The notes: generated by a model not told the origin, from the sequence alone. 48,719 bases of DNA from Ruminococcus sp. (GCA_017934425.1 JAGBJO010000051.1:1-48719); one strand, 5' to 3'; numbered from the stretch's first letter, positions 15,211 through 24,009 are shown. Translations and numbers: made by a program.

Positions 15211-16518
15211 TCAGCAGTCCTGGTCCTCCGACAGGCTGCCGAAGCAGTAGTCGGGATAACTCATTTCTATTATAACACGTTTTATCTCATTACGCAAACT
15301 TTTTTCAGAATTTTTTCGGGAAATTTTTACGAGAGTGTGATCGGGGGTGCAGCCCTGGTGGAAAAGGGGACTGTTCTCACGCTCGAAAAGTACCGGAAAA
15401 CTGCGCCCTACAAGGCTTTTCAGGTATCGCTCCTGCAAGGAGGCGGCGAGGGACTTCATTTCATCGCCACGGCGCTGTTTAATATTTCCCGGAACTTGCG
15501 GCATCTTGGCGGCAGGAGTTCCCTTGCGGGGGGAGTACTGGAAAACGTGTATCTTTGAAAATCCCACCTTTTCCGCAAATTCCATAGACTCCCAGTGGTC
15601 TTCCTCAGTCTCGCCGGGAAAACCTACCATGATATCGGTAGTGAACGCCGCATCGGGTATAAGCTGGCGGATTCGCTCAGTGAGGGCGAAATATTCATCG
15701 GGGGTATACCGGCGGTTCATGGCTTTGAGAGTTTTTGCACAGCCGGACTGAAGGGACAGGTGGAACTGAGGACATAGTTCGGGCAGCGCCGCAAGACGTT
15801 CCAGGTCGCCGTCCAGGAGCATTTCGGGTTCGAGGGAACTGAGCCGCACACGGTCAATACCCGGTACGTTGCAGCACACTTCTACCGCATCAGCCAGCCG
15901 CAGACCGAACTCCTTGCCGTAGAACGCAAGGTTTATGCCCACAAGGACAAGTTCCCTGTGACCGGCATCAGCGAGCATTTGTGCTTCCCGGCGGATATCC
16001 TCAAGTGGCTTGCTGCGGCAGCGCCCACGGGCATAGGGGATAATGCAGTAGGAACAGAAACAGTTGCAGCCGTCCTGTATTTTAATGTAAGCCCTTGTGC
16101 GGTGCAGTTCGGCGGTGTACTCCATAGTTTCAAAGGCATCAGAAGGGGAGTATTCCGGGATACTAACGGTCTTTCCGCCGTTTTGGAGAGCGTCAAGAAC
16201 CATTCCCGGCAGGAGGTGGCGGTCTTTTGTGCCGGTGATGATGTCCGCTTCCGGAATGTCCGGTTTTCCGGCAGCCTGGGGCAGACAGCCTGTGAGGACT
16301 ATCACCGCATCAGGGCAGTCCCGGCGCAGTTTCCTGACAGCGTAGAGTGACTTGCTGTCGCCGCCGCTTGTTACAGTACAGGAATTTACCACAGCAGCGT
16401 CAGCTTCCGCCGGGGAATCAGTAACGGCAAATCCCATTTTAGTGAACTGACTTTTCAGCGAATCAGTTTCGTACTGGTTGACTTTACAGCCAAAGGTTAA
16501 AAAATAAATCTTATACAT
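15211..16518 (-). CDS. mtaB: tRNA N6-threonylcarbamoyladenosine methylthiotransferase MtaB
   Basis: 435-aa radical-SAM methylthiotransferase that adds a methylthio group to t6A37 of tRNA. The N-terminal UPF0004 domain has the three cluster Cys in FGCKVNQYE, NSCTVT and TGCLPQ. The radical-SAM domain has CNCFCSYC (the CxxxCxxC cluster) in DGCNCFCSYCIIPYARG. A TRAM-like C-terminus follows (about residues 370-430). The start MYKIYFLTFGCKVNQ and GCKVNQ favour MtaB over MiaB. AAGGTGAA lies before the ATG, and a promoter is seen about 130 bases upstream. Confidence 0.92.
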   Translation of the reverse strand: MYKIYFLTFGCKVNQYETDSLKSQFTKMGFAVTDSPAEADAAVVNSCTVTSGGDSKSLYAVRKLRRDCPDAVIVLTGCLPQAAGKPDIPEADIITGTKDRHLLPGMVLDALQNGGKTVSIPEYSPSDAFETMEYTAELHRTRAYIKIQDGCNCFCSYCIIPYARGRCRSKPLEDIRREAQMLADAGHRELVLVGINLAFYGKEFGLRLADAVEVCCNVPGIDRVRLSSLEPEMLLDGDLERLAALPELCPQFHLSLQSGCAKTLKAMNRRYTPDEYFALTERIRQLIPDAAFTTDIMVGFPGETEEDHWESMEFAEKVGFSKIHVFQYSPRKGTPAAKMPQVPGNIKQRRGDEMKSLAASLQERYLKSLVGRSFPVLFERENSPLFHQGCTPDHTLVKISRKNSEKSLRNEIKRVIIEMSYPDYCFGSLSEDQDC

Positions 16519-16648
16519 ATTTCACCTTAACATCTTATCTTCAACAAGTTTTCAACTTATGTATACTGCACAAAAGATATATATAATTTTTATGCACAAT
16601 CAATAGTTATTCGTTATGAATAAAATAATAAACTCGCAGTACATCTAT

Positions 16649-16677
16649 ATTATACTAAATTGACGAAATTATTTCAA
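16649..16677 (-). promoter_or_regulatory. Promoter of mtaB(-purL)
   Basis: Minus strand TTGAAA (16677-16672), 17-base spacer, TATAAT (16654-16649). It lies back to back with the HPr-like gene promoter; the -35 boxes are only 5 bases apart. The 16519-16640 leader is AT-rich with no further feature I can support. Confidence 0.75.
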
Positions 16678-16682
16678 GTCCC

Positions 16683-16711
16683 TTGACAATGGGGAAAGAT
16701 AGTGCTATGAT
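16683..16711 (+). promoter_or_regulatory. Promoter of HPr-like gene
   Basis: TTGACA (16683-16688), 17-base spacer, TATGAT (16706-16711) preceded by TGC. The leader after it is very poor in T from about 16735 to the ribosome site. Confidence 0.82.
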
Positions 16712-16802
16712 ATAGGTGCGGTAGGGAAAAGCCGCAGAAAAAGAAATAAACAATAAAAAACAACACACACCAACAAAACAAAGAAATGGGAGGTAATAAC
16801 TT

Positions 16803-17033
16803 ATGACAAAGGCAACAGTACAGCTGAAGGCTATCAACGATGTCAAGGAGTTCGTAAATATCGTAATGAGATTCCCTTTTGACATTGACCTGGTTTCAAG
16901 CAGATATGCAGTAGATGCAAAGTCTATCATGGGTATTTTCAGCCTTGACCTTGAGAAGCCCATCGAGCTTCACGCACACACCGACGACGCAGATGAATTC
17001 CTCAAGGCAATTGAGAAGTACATCGTAAAGTAA
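16803..17033 (+). CDS. HPr-family protein lacking the catalytic histidine
   Basis: 76-aa protein with the HPr fold pattern: a short first strand (ATVQLKAI), a helix, and the regulatory-site segment DAKSIMGIFSLDL, where Ser41 matches HPr Ser46, then a final helix (DDADEFLKAIEKYIV). The PTS phosphorylation site (GxHARP around His15) is missing and reads AINDVKEFV; the only His residues are near position 57-59. It therefore cannot carry the PTS phosphoryl group, but it could be a Crh-like regulatory protein if HPr kinase acts on Ser41. GGGAGGT lies 9 bases before the ATG. It is monocistronic, with a strong promoter and a terminator. Confidence 0.85.
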   Translation: MTKATVQLKAINDVKEFVNIVMRFPFDIDLVSSRYAVDAKSIMGIFSLDLEKPIELHAHTDDADEFLKAIEKYIVK

Positions 17034-17048
17034 TAGCGACAGAAGAAA

Positions 17049-17083
17049 CGCTGCCTGACTTGAAGTCGGGCGGCGCTTTTTTT
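17049..17083 (+). terminator. Terminator of HPr-like gene
   Basis: CGCTGCCTGACTT pairs with AAGTCGGGCGGCG (G-U pairs included), then a run of seven T. Confidence 0.88.
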
Positions 17084-17121
17084 GTGTCATGATTTTACCA
17101 TAAATGACATGAGATGACCAT

Positions 17122-17144
17122 GCTCCCTTTGCGGGAGTTTTTTT
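17122..17144 (+). terminator. Second hairpin with T-run
   Basis: GCTCCC-TTTGC-GGGAG followed by a run of T. There is no gene between it and the previous terminator, so it looks like a backup terminator insulating the desulfurase promoter. Confidence 0.6.
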
Positions 17145-17157
17145 CTTTCCGTTGCAC

Positions 17158-17186
17158 TTGATTTTACTGCCCGGATATGGTATAAT
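17158..17186 (+). promoter_or_regulatory. Promoter of desulfurase-thiI
   Basis: TTGATT (17158-17163), 17-base spacer, TATAAT (17181-17186) preceded by TGG. Confidence 0.8.
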
Positions 17187-17239
17187 ATATTGTTGGACTT
17201 TTTATAGGTTCTGAGTATAACGTTTTTAGAAGGAGTATT

Positions 17240-18370
17240 ATGCAGGTTTATCTTGATAACGCTGCCACCACCAAGCCCTGCGCTGAGGCTGTTCAGGCGG
17301 CAGTTGATGCTATGACTGTGAATTTCGGCAACCCCTCCTCGCTCCACCGTGCCGGACTTGATGCACAGCTTGTTATGGACAGCGCACGCCGGACTATTGC
17401 CGCTTCTCTTGGCGTTGAGGCAGGGTGTATCACTTTCACTTCCGGCGCTACGGAAAGCAATAATCTGGCACTGAGAGGCGCTTGTGCCGCTTATGGCAAA
17501 AAACGTCGGAAAATCGTCGCTTCTGCCGTGGAACACGCTTCCGTTGACGAGACACTTTCCGCCCTTGAAGCCCAGGGATTCGAGGTTTGCCGGGTGTCGC
17601 CCCGTGAGGACGGCAGATTCTATCCGGAGGACTTCGTAAATGCCTGTGACGGCAACACAGTCCTGCTGACTATGATGGCAGTAAATAACGAGACTGGTTA
17701 TATCCTCCCGGCAAAGGAGGTATTTACCGCAGTAAAGCGCAAATTTCCGGATATCATTACCCACTGCGACTGTGTTCAGGCGTTTATGAAACTGCCGATC
17801 AAGGCGACTTCTCTTGGCGCTGACCTTATCTCACTGAGCGCCCATAAGATACACGGCGTAAAGGGCGTGGGAGCAATATATATCCGCAAGGGCGTAAGGC
17901 TTGTGCCGATCGTGACTGGCGGAAAGCAGGAAAAGGGTATCCGTTCCGGTACTGAGAGCGTTCCGCTGATAGCGGCTTTTGGTGCGGCAGTTGAAAAGCT
18001 CGGAAAAACTATCCCAAAGCGCCGGGAGTATACCGCTGAACTGAAAGCGTATCTCCTGGAAAAGCTGGCAGACGTTGAGGGAGTTACGGTGAATTCCCCG
18101 GAGGACGGCTCGCCGTATATCGTGAATATCTCCGCTGCCGGAAAGCGCTCAGAGATAATGCTCCACTTCCTTGAAAGCAAGGGCGTGTATGTTTCCAGCG
18201 GATCAGCCTGCTCAAAGGGACAGCAAAGCGGCGTTCCGGCACAGTTTGGCATCACCGGAAAACGTGCCGACAGCGCACTTCGCATAAGCATGACCGCTGA
18301 CACCACCCGTGAGGAACTGGACTACTTCGTTCAGTGTCTTGCTGAGGGTATAAGCAACGTAAGAGGTTAA
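17240..18370 (+). CDS. Cysteine desulfurase (NifZ/IscS-like)
   Basis: 376-aa PLP enzyme taking sulfur from cysteine to an enzyme persulfide. Motifs: YLDNAATTKP at the start, TSGATESNN, the PLP Lys203 in SAHKIHG, the catalytic Cys324 in SSGSACSKG, and the typical C-terminal LRIS segment. It is 35 bases upstream of thiI, the arrangement in which a dedicated desulfurase (NifZ in Bacillus) feeds ThiI for 4-thiouridine in tRNA. AGAAGGAG precedes the ATG. A role in other thio-modifications or Fe-S assembly cannot be excluded. Confidence 0.92.
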   Translation: MQVYLDNAATTKPCAEAVQAAVDAMTVNFGNPSSLHRAGLDAQLVMDSARRTIAASLGVEAGCITFTSGATESNNLALRGACAAYGKKRRKIVASAVEHASVDETLSALEAQGFEVCRVSPREDGRFYPEDFVNACDGNTVLLTMMAVNNETGYILPAKEVFTAVKRKFPDIITHCDCVQAFMKLPIKATSLGADLISLSAHKIHGVKGVGAIYIRKGVRLVPIVTGGKQEKGIRSGTESVPLIAAFGAAVEKLGKTIPKRREYTAELKAYLLEKLADVEGVTVNSPEDGSPYIVNISAAGKRSEIMLHFLESKGVYVSSGSACSKGQQSGVPAQFGITGKRADSALRISMTADTTREELDYFVQCLAEGISNVRG

Positions 18371-18405
18371 TTGTAATTAATATAACTATAATAAAGGAGA
18401 CAGGT

Positions 18406-19584
18406 ATGAAAGAAATCGTACTGGCTAAATACGGTGAGATCGCTCTGAAGGGTCTGAACAAGAAATCCTTCGAGGATATGCTCACCAAGAACATCAAAAG
18501 AAGACTGAAAAGTCTCGGAAAATTCGAGCTTACAAGCGCTCAGTCAACTACATACATCACCCCTCTTGACGAGGATATCGACCTCCAGGACGTAGTTGAC
18601 AGAGTAAGCAAGATATTCGGAATCGCTGCACTGTGCCGTGCCTGCGTGTGCGAGAAGGACTTCGCTGACATCACCAAAAAGAGCATCGAGTACCTTTCCG
18701 ACATCTTAGGCAGCGCAAGCACTTTCAAGGTAAACGCTAAGCGCTCCGACAAGGCATTCCCCATGAAAAGCCCTGAGATCTGCACAGAACTGGGTGCAAT
18801 ACTCCTGGAAAAGTTCCCCAATCTGAGCGTTGACGTGAAGAACCCGGAGGTTACTGTTACTGTTGAGATAAGAGACACAAATGCCTATGTTCACGCTGAA
18901 AATCTCAGAGGTGCAGGCGGTCTGCCGGTTGGCAGCAGCGGAAAGGCTATGCTGCTTCTGTCAGGCGGTATCGACAGCCCTGTTGCAGCTTATATGATGG
19001 CTAAGAGAGGCGTTCATATCACAGCTATCCACTATGTCAGCCCGCCATACACTTCCGACCGTGCGCAGCTTAAAGTTGAGCAGCTTTGCGAGAAACTCAC
19101 CGACTACTGCGGAGGTATCGCATTCTACTGTGTTCCCTTTACCGAGCTTCAGGAGGCTATCAAGGACCATTGTCCGGAGGAGTTCTTCACCATTATCATG
19201 CGCCGCCTTATGATGGAAATTGCCCAGCGCATCGCCGCAAAGGACAACTGCCTCGCACTTATCACAGGCGAGAGCGTGGGACAGGTGGCAAGCCAGACAA
19301 TGGCTGCTATCGCCTGCACAGACGCAGTTTGCAGGATACCTGTTTTCCGTCCCTGCATAGGTATGGACAAGACCGAGATAATCGAGATATCCCGCAAGAT
19401 AGATACTTTCGATATCTCCACACTTCCCTATGAGGATTGCTGCACAGTATTCACTCCCCGTCACCCAAAGGTAAAGCCCAGACTGGAGGACGTTGAGAAG
19501 GCTCAGAACAGCTTCGATTTCGAGCCGCTTATCCAGAAGGCTGTTGAAGGTACAACTGTGAAAACTTTTAACTATGAAGGCTGA
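18406..19584 (+). CDS. thiI: tRNA 4-thiouridine synthetase ThiI (no rhodanese domain)
   Basis: 392-aa ThiI: N-terminal ferredoxin-like region and THUMP domain (about residues 1-165), then the PP-loop ATPase with SGGIDSPVA (about residues 185-193). It adenylates U8 of tRNA and transfers sulfur to it. E. coli ThiI has a C-terminal rhodanese domain with an extra catalytic Cys; this protein ends after the PP-loop domain, as in Bacillus, consistent with direct sulfur transfer from the desulfurase encoded just upstream. AAAGGAGA precedes the ATG. Confidence 0.95.
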   Translation: MKEIVLAKYGEIALKGLNKKSFEDMLTKNIKRRLKSLGKFELTSAQSTTYITPLDEDIDLQDVVDRVSKIFGIAALCRACVCEKDFADITKKSIEYLSDILGSASTFKVNAKRSDKAFPMKSPEICTELGAILLEKFPNLSVDVKNPEVTVTVEIRDTNAYVHAENLRGAGGLPVGSSGKAMLLLSGGIDSPVAAYMMAKRGVHITAIHYVSPPYTSDRAQLKVEQLCEKLTDYCGGIAFYCVPFTELQEAIKDHCPEEFFTIIMRRLMMEIAQRIAAKDNCLALITGESVGQVASQTMAAIACTDAVCRIPVFRPCIGMDKTEIIEISRKIDTFDISTLPYEDCCTVFTPRHPKVKPRLEDVEKAQNSFDFEPLIQKAVEGTTVKTFNYEG

Positions 19585-19742
19585 ACCGCTACTATTTAAA
19601 TAATACTATACCCACAATACATATTTTTCCGGTCAATTGTGAACTTTCACTTTTTCAACACATTTTGTTTGTTGATATTGCTCAATATACGGCGCTGCCG
19701 GCTATCGTATAAGGTAATCATGTGAAACTTTTGCCCGGAATC

Positions 19743-19772
19743 TTGACAACACCCCTGTAAATGGTGTAAAAT
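19743..19772 (+). promoter_or_regulatory. Promoter of the sortase cluster
   Basis: TTGACA (19743-19748), 18-base spacer, TAAAAT (19767-19772). The remainder of 19585-19740 shows no further feature. Confidence 0.75.
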
Positions 19773-19820
19773 ATAGGTTAAGCAAGTGTTGCTGCTTGCT
19801 TATGATTGGAGGCGATACCA

Positions 19821-21332
19821 ATGGGCGAGAATGAAAATGAGTTAACAGAAGAAAGCTCTCTCGGTGAACCTCAGCAGCTTTCAGAACCTCCAGCAGCGGA
19901 ATTTGTTCCTGAGGAGGAAACCGTACAGGAAACTGCGGAAAACGATCAGGAGTATATCCCTGCCCCTGAGACTACTGAAAGTATACCTGCACCGCCGGAA
20001 AATGTACCCGACGAAAACCTTTCAAGGGCTGAAAGAATAAAGGCTATCCGCCAGGCTATAAGACAGCGTGAGGAGGAAGAAGCTAATGCAGCTGCTCCTG
20101 CACAGACTGTGGCTGATAAGGCGGCTATGATACACAGGGCTATCGCTGAAAAACAGCAGCAGAACGCTCCGCCGCCGGCTATGATGCCGCCTCCGCCGCC
20201 TCCGCCTCAGCGCAGTATGCCGCCGAGACAAGGCGCAGGCGCTCAGAAAAAATCAGGCGGCAAGAAAAAGAAGAAGAAAAAGACCTTCTGGCAGAGTTTC
20301 CGTGGACTGTTCCCCGAAAGAGGCGACAGCGTAAAGGAAAGGATCAGAAAGCTTATATTCCTTGGATCTGTGGCTGCTATCATCGTATGCGGATATATGG
20401 TCGCTGATTATGAGCTTGACCTTTTCCTCAACCGTAGTCAGAATAACAGCATCTCCGACCTCTACCATACATATGACCCTGGAGTGTCAGAGGAAGAACC
20501 AGAGGAGACCGATGAGGATACAAGGTTCTACTCACTTATGTCAGGCGCTAAGAAACTGCTGGACATCAACCCCGATGTTATCGGCTACATGACTATCCCC
20601 ACTATCGACGGCGACCCGATCGTTGATATACCGGTAGTCCAGGCTCAGGATAACAGCAAGTACCTTGATATCAATTTCAAGGGCGAGGATTCCCGTGCAG
20701 GCGCTCTTTTCCTTGACTACAGAAATAGCTTCGACAGGATCATCGACCATAAGCGTGCTGAGAAGGACTCAGACCACCTTATCGTCTACGGACATAATAT
20801 GGGCGATGACAGTATGTTCGGCTCGCTGAAGTACTACGAGAGAAACCAGGGTGTCAATTACTATGAGAACCACCCGATAATACAGTTCAATTCAAACTAC
20901 GATACTTACACCTACAAGATCTTCGCTTTCTTTATACTCGATGCGCTGGACGAGACTTCCACAGAGTTCGATATATGGAATAAACTCAATTTCGATGACG
21001 AGGAAGACTTCTACAACTTCGTGAATGAAGCCAAGCGCAGAACTATCCGCACCAATGATGTGGACGTAAAGTACGGAGATCAGATACTTTCACTGTCTAC
21101 CTGCAATACCCTTCTTGGCGACCGTGGCAGACTTATCATCATGGCAAGAAAGGTAAGAACAGGCGAAGACCCATATGAAGGCACTCAGCACAGTGAAGCA
21201 AATACCAATATCAAGTGGCCCACGATGTACTACAATACAAGGACCAACGAGAAATATGACCCCGAGGCAGAGTTCGTTCCCTACGGCCCTGACCCTACCG
21301 AGAAAAAAGAGGCTGAGGAAGCAAATGAATAA
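19821..21332 (+). CDS. Class B sortase with long cytoplasmic N-terminal region
   Basis: 503-aa protein. The start at 19821 follows GGAGGCG. Residues 1-150 are Glu/Pro/Gln/Ala-rich with a poly-Pro stretch and a Lys-rich patch (GGKKKKKKK), then one membrane helix (about 174-192) and an extracellular class B sortase domain. Catalytic residues are visible: His325 in VYGHNMGDDSMFGSL, Cys428 in LSLSTC, and Arg437 in RLIIMARK. Class B sortases anchor proteins carrying NPQTN-like signals or act in pilus and haem systems. No clear sorting signal is encoded nearby. The C-terminal extension (PTMYYNTRTNEKYDPEAEF) is unusual. It overlaps the next sortase gene by 8 bases. Confidence 0.9.
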   Translation: MGENENELTEESSLGEPQQLSEPPAAEFVPEEETVQETAENDQEYIPAPETTESIPAPPENVPDENLSRAERIKAIRQAIRQREEEEANAAAPAQTVADKAAMIHRAIAEKQQQNAPPPAMMPPPPPPPQRSMPPRQGAGAQKKSGGKKKKKKKTFWQSFRGLFPERGDSVKERIRKLIFLGSVAAIIVCGYMVADYELDLFLNRSQNNSISDLYHTYDPGVSEEEPEETDEDTRFYSLMSGAKKLLDINPDVIGYMTIPTIDGDPIVDIPVVQAQDNSKYLDINFKGEDSRAGALFLDYRNSFDRIIDHKRAEKDSDHLIVYGHNMGDDSMFGSLKYYERNQGVNYYENHPIIQFNSNYDTYTYKIFAFFILDALDETSTEFDIWNKLNFDDEEDFYNFVNEAKRRTIRTNDVDVKYGDQILSLSTCNTLLGDRGRLIIMARKVRTGEDPYEGTQHSEANTNIKWPTMYYNTRTNEKYDPEAEFVPYGPDPTEKKEAEEANE

Positions 21333-22260
21333 CAAAACCAAAATCATCTCTGCCGTATGCACGCTTGCTGTCGCAACAGGTCTGGTGACACTTACCCTTA
21401 CTCTGAGACATCACGATGAGGAAGTGCCTGTGCCGCCTGTGCAAGCTACTACCCAGCCGGAACCAACTACTGAGGAGGTCACTACACTTCCCCTGTATGA
21501 CTACGTCCCCTCCGGAAACGGTATGACCGAGCGTGCGAAAATGCTCCTTAAACAAAATAAGGACGTTGTGGGCTGGATAAAGATCGAGGGAACTCAGGTG
21601 GACTACCCGTTCGTGCGTGATCCGGGTGCTGTGCCTGCCGGAAATACCTACTACGGCGGTAATGCCTATGAACCGAATTCCTACTACCTCGACCACGACC
21701 TTGACGGAAGCTATCTGCGCTGCGGATCTCTTTTCTGCGACTACCGTGACGAATTCGGAAGCAATGAGGACCAGCAGTCAGAAAATATCGTTATCTACGG
21801 GCATAATATGGCGAACAATACCATGTTCGGCTCGCTGAGAAGATACCGCCAGGACTACAGCTTCTTTGAACAAGCACCTTTCGTGGAGCTTAGTTCAAAT
21901 TACAGAGACTATGATTACGTTCTCTGCGGATTCTTCATTACCGGCGGAAACTGGTACTCAGATTTCATCTACTGGGATATGGAGGAACTGGATAACGAGG
22001 AGGACTTCAACTACTACATCAACAATATGCACGCAAAACAGCTCTTTGATACAGGCGTTGATGTGAAGTACGGCGATAAGTTGCTGACTCTTTCTACCTG
22101 CTATGCTGACGAGGATAATTCCCGTTTCATTGTGGTGGGAAGAAGACTGCGTGAGGGCGAAGTCGCCGGCGATATGTCCACTATCCAGCGAACAGAGGAA
22201 TACATCAAAGCACACGAACCCGCTACCGAGGCTGATGCCACGGCTGAGGGTACAACATGA
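21325..22260 (+). CDS. Second class B sortase
   Basis: 311-aa membrane-anchored class B sortase. It starts at 21325, inside the end of the first sortase gene; the earlier in-frame start would overlap that gene by far more and lacks a ribosome site. One N-terminal helix (about residues 5-25), a Thr/Pro spacer, then the catalytic domain with His160 in VIYGHNM, Cys259 in LTLSTC and Arg267 in SRFIVVG. It shares MFGSL after the His with the first copy, so the two are paralogues with different lengths and N-termini. Coupled translation suggests they work in one pathway, perhaps on different substrates. Confidence 0.9.
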   Translation: MNNKTKIISAVCTLAVATGLVTLTLTLRHHDEEVPVPPVQATTQPEPTTEEVTTLPLYDYVPSGNGMTERAKMLLKQNKDVVGWIKIEGTQVDYPFVRDPGAVPAGNTYYGGNAYEPNSYYLDHDLDGSYLRCGSLFCDYRDEFGSNEDQQSENIVIYGHNMANNTMFGSLRRYRQDYSFFEQAPFVELSSNYRDYDYVLCGFFITGGNWYSDFIYWDMEELDNEEDFNYYINNMHAKQLFDTGVDVKYGDKLLTLSTCYADEDNSRFIVVGRRLREGEVAGDMSTIQRTEEYIKAHEPATEADATAEGTT

Positions 22261-22304
22261 TATTGCTCCGTACTTTTTGGAGCGGCACAAATTGGAGTTA
22301 AACT

Positions 22305-23969
22305 ATGAATACTGAAAACCCGTTCAAGAAAGCAGCGGCAGTGCTTGCAGGAGTTATGATGCTCTGCGGCACTCCCGCAACCGGCGCTGCCGCTGCTGAA
22401 ACAACATCTGCCAGCGAGGTAACTACTACTTCTACCACTGAAACTCAGGCAGAGACTACCGCTGCTGCTGATGCAGATGCTGAAGATACTTCCGAAGCTG
22501 ATACCACATCAGATGCTCAGGAAGAAACTACCGCATCTGCTGAGGAGGAAAAAGCAGAGGAAAAGGAGATAGAGTGGTACAAGGCAGAGCTTGACGAGTA
22601 TGACGACAGTCTGTCGCTTGTAAGCTATGAAGTATCCCCTGAATCCACAAAGGATGGCAAGACCATTGCCAAGTCAGGAAAAAGCACCAAGAAGACAAAA
22701 GAGCCTACCCCTGTTGAACTTGACGTTACCGGCGGCTATGTGGGCGATATCCCCTGGTTTGAAAGTGAACCGGAGATAGACGCAAAGCCCGGTCAGTTCG
22801 CTATCGTTACATACGGCTGGGGTCACGGCGTTGGAATGAGCCAGAATGGTGCTAACTTCTACGCTCAGTACAGCGGCTGGACTTATCAGGATATTCTTTT
22901 CCATTACTACCCCGATACCTACCTTATGAATACAGGTACGGCTGAGGACGAAACTATCACTGTTGCCGGCGTTGAGGGCGACGTTCTGAGCATGGTCTCC
23001 CAGATCGTGTTCAATGAGGTCGGCTCATCAATGAGCTATGAGGCTATCAAGGCTCAGGCTGTTGCGGTATACACCTACTGCAAGTACAATGGCAACGATT
23101 CCAGCGACCTGAGATGCAAACCCTATCCGCCTCAGGTAGTAGTTGATGCCTGCGAGGAGGTTCTCGGTCAGGCGCTTTACTACGATGACGATTTCGCACT
23201 TACAATGTTCTCCGCTTCAAGCGGCGGCGTTACTGCTAACTGCAACGAGGTGTTCTGGTCAAATCCTCCGTACCTCAGAAGCGTATCCAGCGACTATGAT
23301 GCGGCTTATGACCCCCACTACGGTACAGTTACCTATATCGACGACTTCCAGCTCAGAAATATGATCGAGGGCGCTTACGGCATCAAGCTTTCAGATGACC
23401 CTGACAAGTGGATACAGCCTACATATTCCGACGAAACAGGCTACGTTACTTACGTCAATATCGACAATCAGCGCACTGTCAAGGGATATGAGTTCAAGCT
23501 GGCTATCGGTCTGAAGTCATCAAAGTTCAATGTTTACTATACTCCCAGACCGGAGGGCGAGGAGATACCGGACGGTTCTTCTACTCCCAAGGTAGTTGAC
23601 CCGGATTACGAGCAGACACCTGCTATAATCTACTCCAACAACCAGCCTACTACTATCGCAGGCGGAAATGTACAGAATACCACCGATCCTGAGGCGATGT
23701 ACGAAGAACCTGAGGAGACTATCGAGAACTGGACTGATCCTGCTACAGAGACATTGACAGACCCGACTACTGAAACCTGGACAGAGCCTACCACCGAACC
23801 CGATCAGACCTGGACAGACCCCACTACTGAGACTGGAACTGAACAGACCTGGACTGAACCGGACTACTCCGGCGATACCTCCCAGACCTGGACAGACCCC
23901 ACAGCTTACACCGATTCCAGCCAGCAGACCTGGTATGACGATACAAGCTATTCTGACAGCCAGTGGTAA
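22305..23969 (+). CDS. Secreted SpoIID/LytB-domain protein with permuted motif order
   Basis: 554-aa exported protein: signal peptide (about residues 1-30, Ala-rich cleavage region), an acidic Thr/Ala/Glu linker, a SpoIID-like domain and a C-terminal tail of about 95 residues rich in WTDPTTE/WTEPTTE repeats. SpoIID is a lytic transglycosylase acting on denuded glycan. Here GWGHGVGMSQ (His174), normally at the C-terminal end of that domain, comes before the catalytic segment VFNEVGSSM (Glu238) and EAIKAQAVAVYTYCKY. The remaining blocks (SASSGGVT, FWSNPPYL) follow in normal order. No LPXTG or NPQTN signal is seen at its end. Cotranscribed with two sortases, it probably works on cell-wall glycan at the cell surface. 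Confidence 0.88.
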   Translation: MNTENPFKKAAAVLAGVMMLCGTPATGAAAAETTSASEVTTTSTTETQAETTAAADADAEDTSEADTTSDAQEETTASAEEEKAEEKEIEWYKAELDEYDDSLSLVSYEVSPESTKDGKTIAKSGKSTKKTKEPTPVELDVTGGYVGDIPWFESEPEIDAKPGQFAIVTYGWGHGVGMSQNGANFYAQYSGWTYQDILFHYYPDTYLMNTGTAEDETITVAGVEGDVLSMVSQIVFNEVGSSMSYEAIKAQAVAVYTYCKYNGNDSSDLRCKPYPPQVVVDACEEVLGQALYYDDDFALTMFSASSGGVTANCNEVFWSNPPYLRSVSSDYDAAYDPHYGTVTYIDDFQLRNMIEGAYGIKLSDDPDKWIQPTYSDETGYVTYVNIDNQRTVKGYEFKLAIGLKSSKFNVYYTPRPEGEEIPDGSSTPKVVDPDYEQTPAIIYSNNQPTTIAGGNVQNTTDPEAMYEEPEETIENWTDPATETLTDPTTETWTEPTTEPDQTWTDPTTETGTEQTWTEPDYSGDTSQTWTDPTAYTDSSQQTWYDDTSYSDSQW

Positions 23970-23980
23970 AATGTAAAACT

Positions 23981-24009
23981 TCCCCGGACGCTTTGTCCGG
24001 GGATTTTTT
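23981..24009 (+). terminator. Terminator of the sortase cluster
   Basis: TCCCCGGAC pairs perfectly with GTCCGGGGA around a GCTTT loop, followed by a run of T. Confidence 0.92.

Noticed and set aside
17087..17764. 225-codon minus-strand frame over the desulfurase gene
   Set aside because: Antisense to a clear NifS-type gene, with no ribosome site and no recognisable domain.
23730..23940. Short repeats resembling a CRISPR-like or satellite array
   Set aside because: Units vary and stay in frame as WTDPTTE/WTEPTTE protein repeats; no constant repeats with unique spacers.
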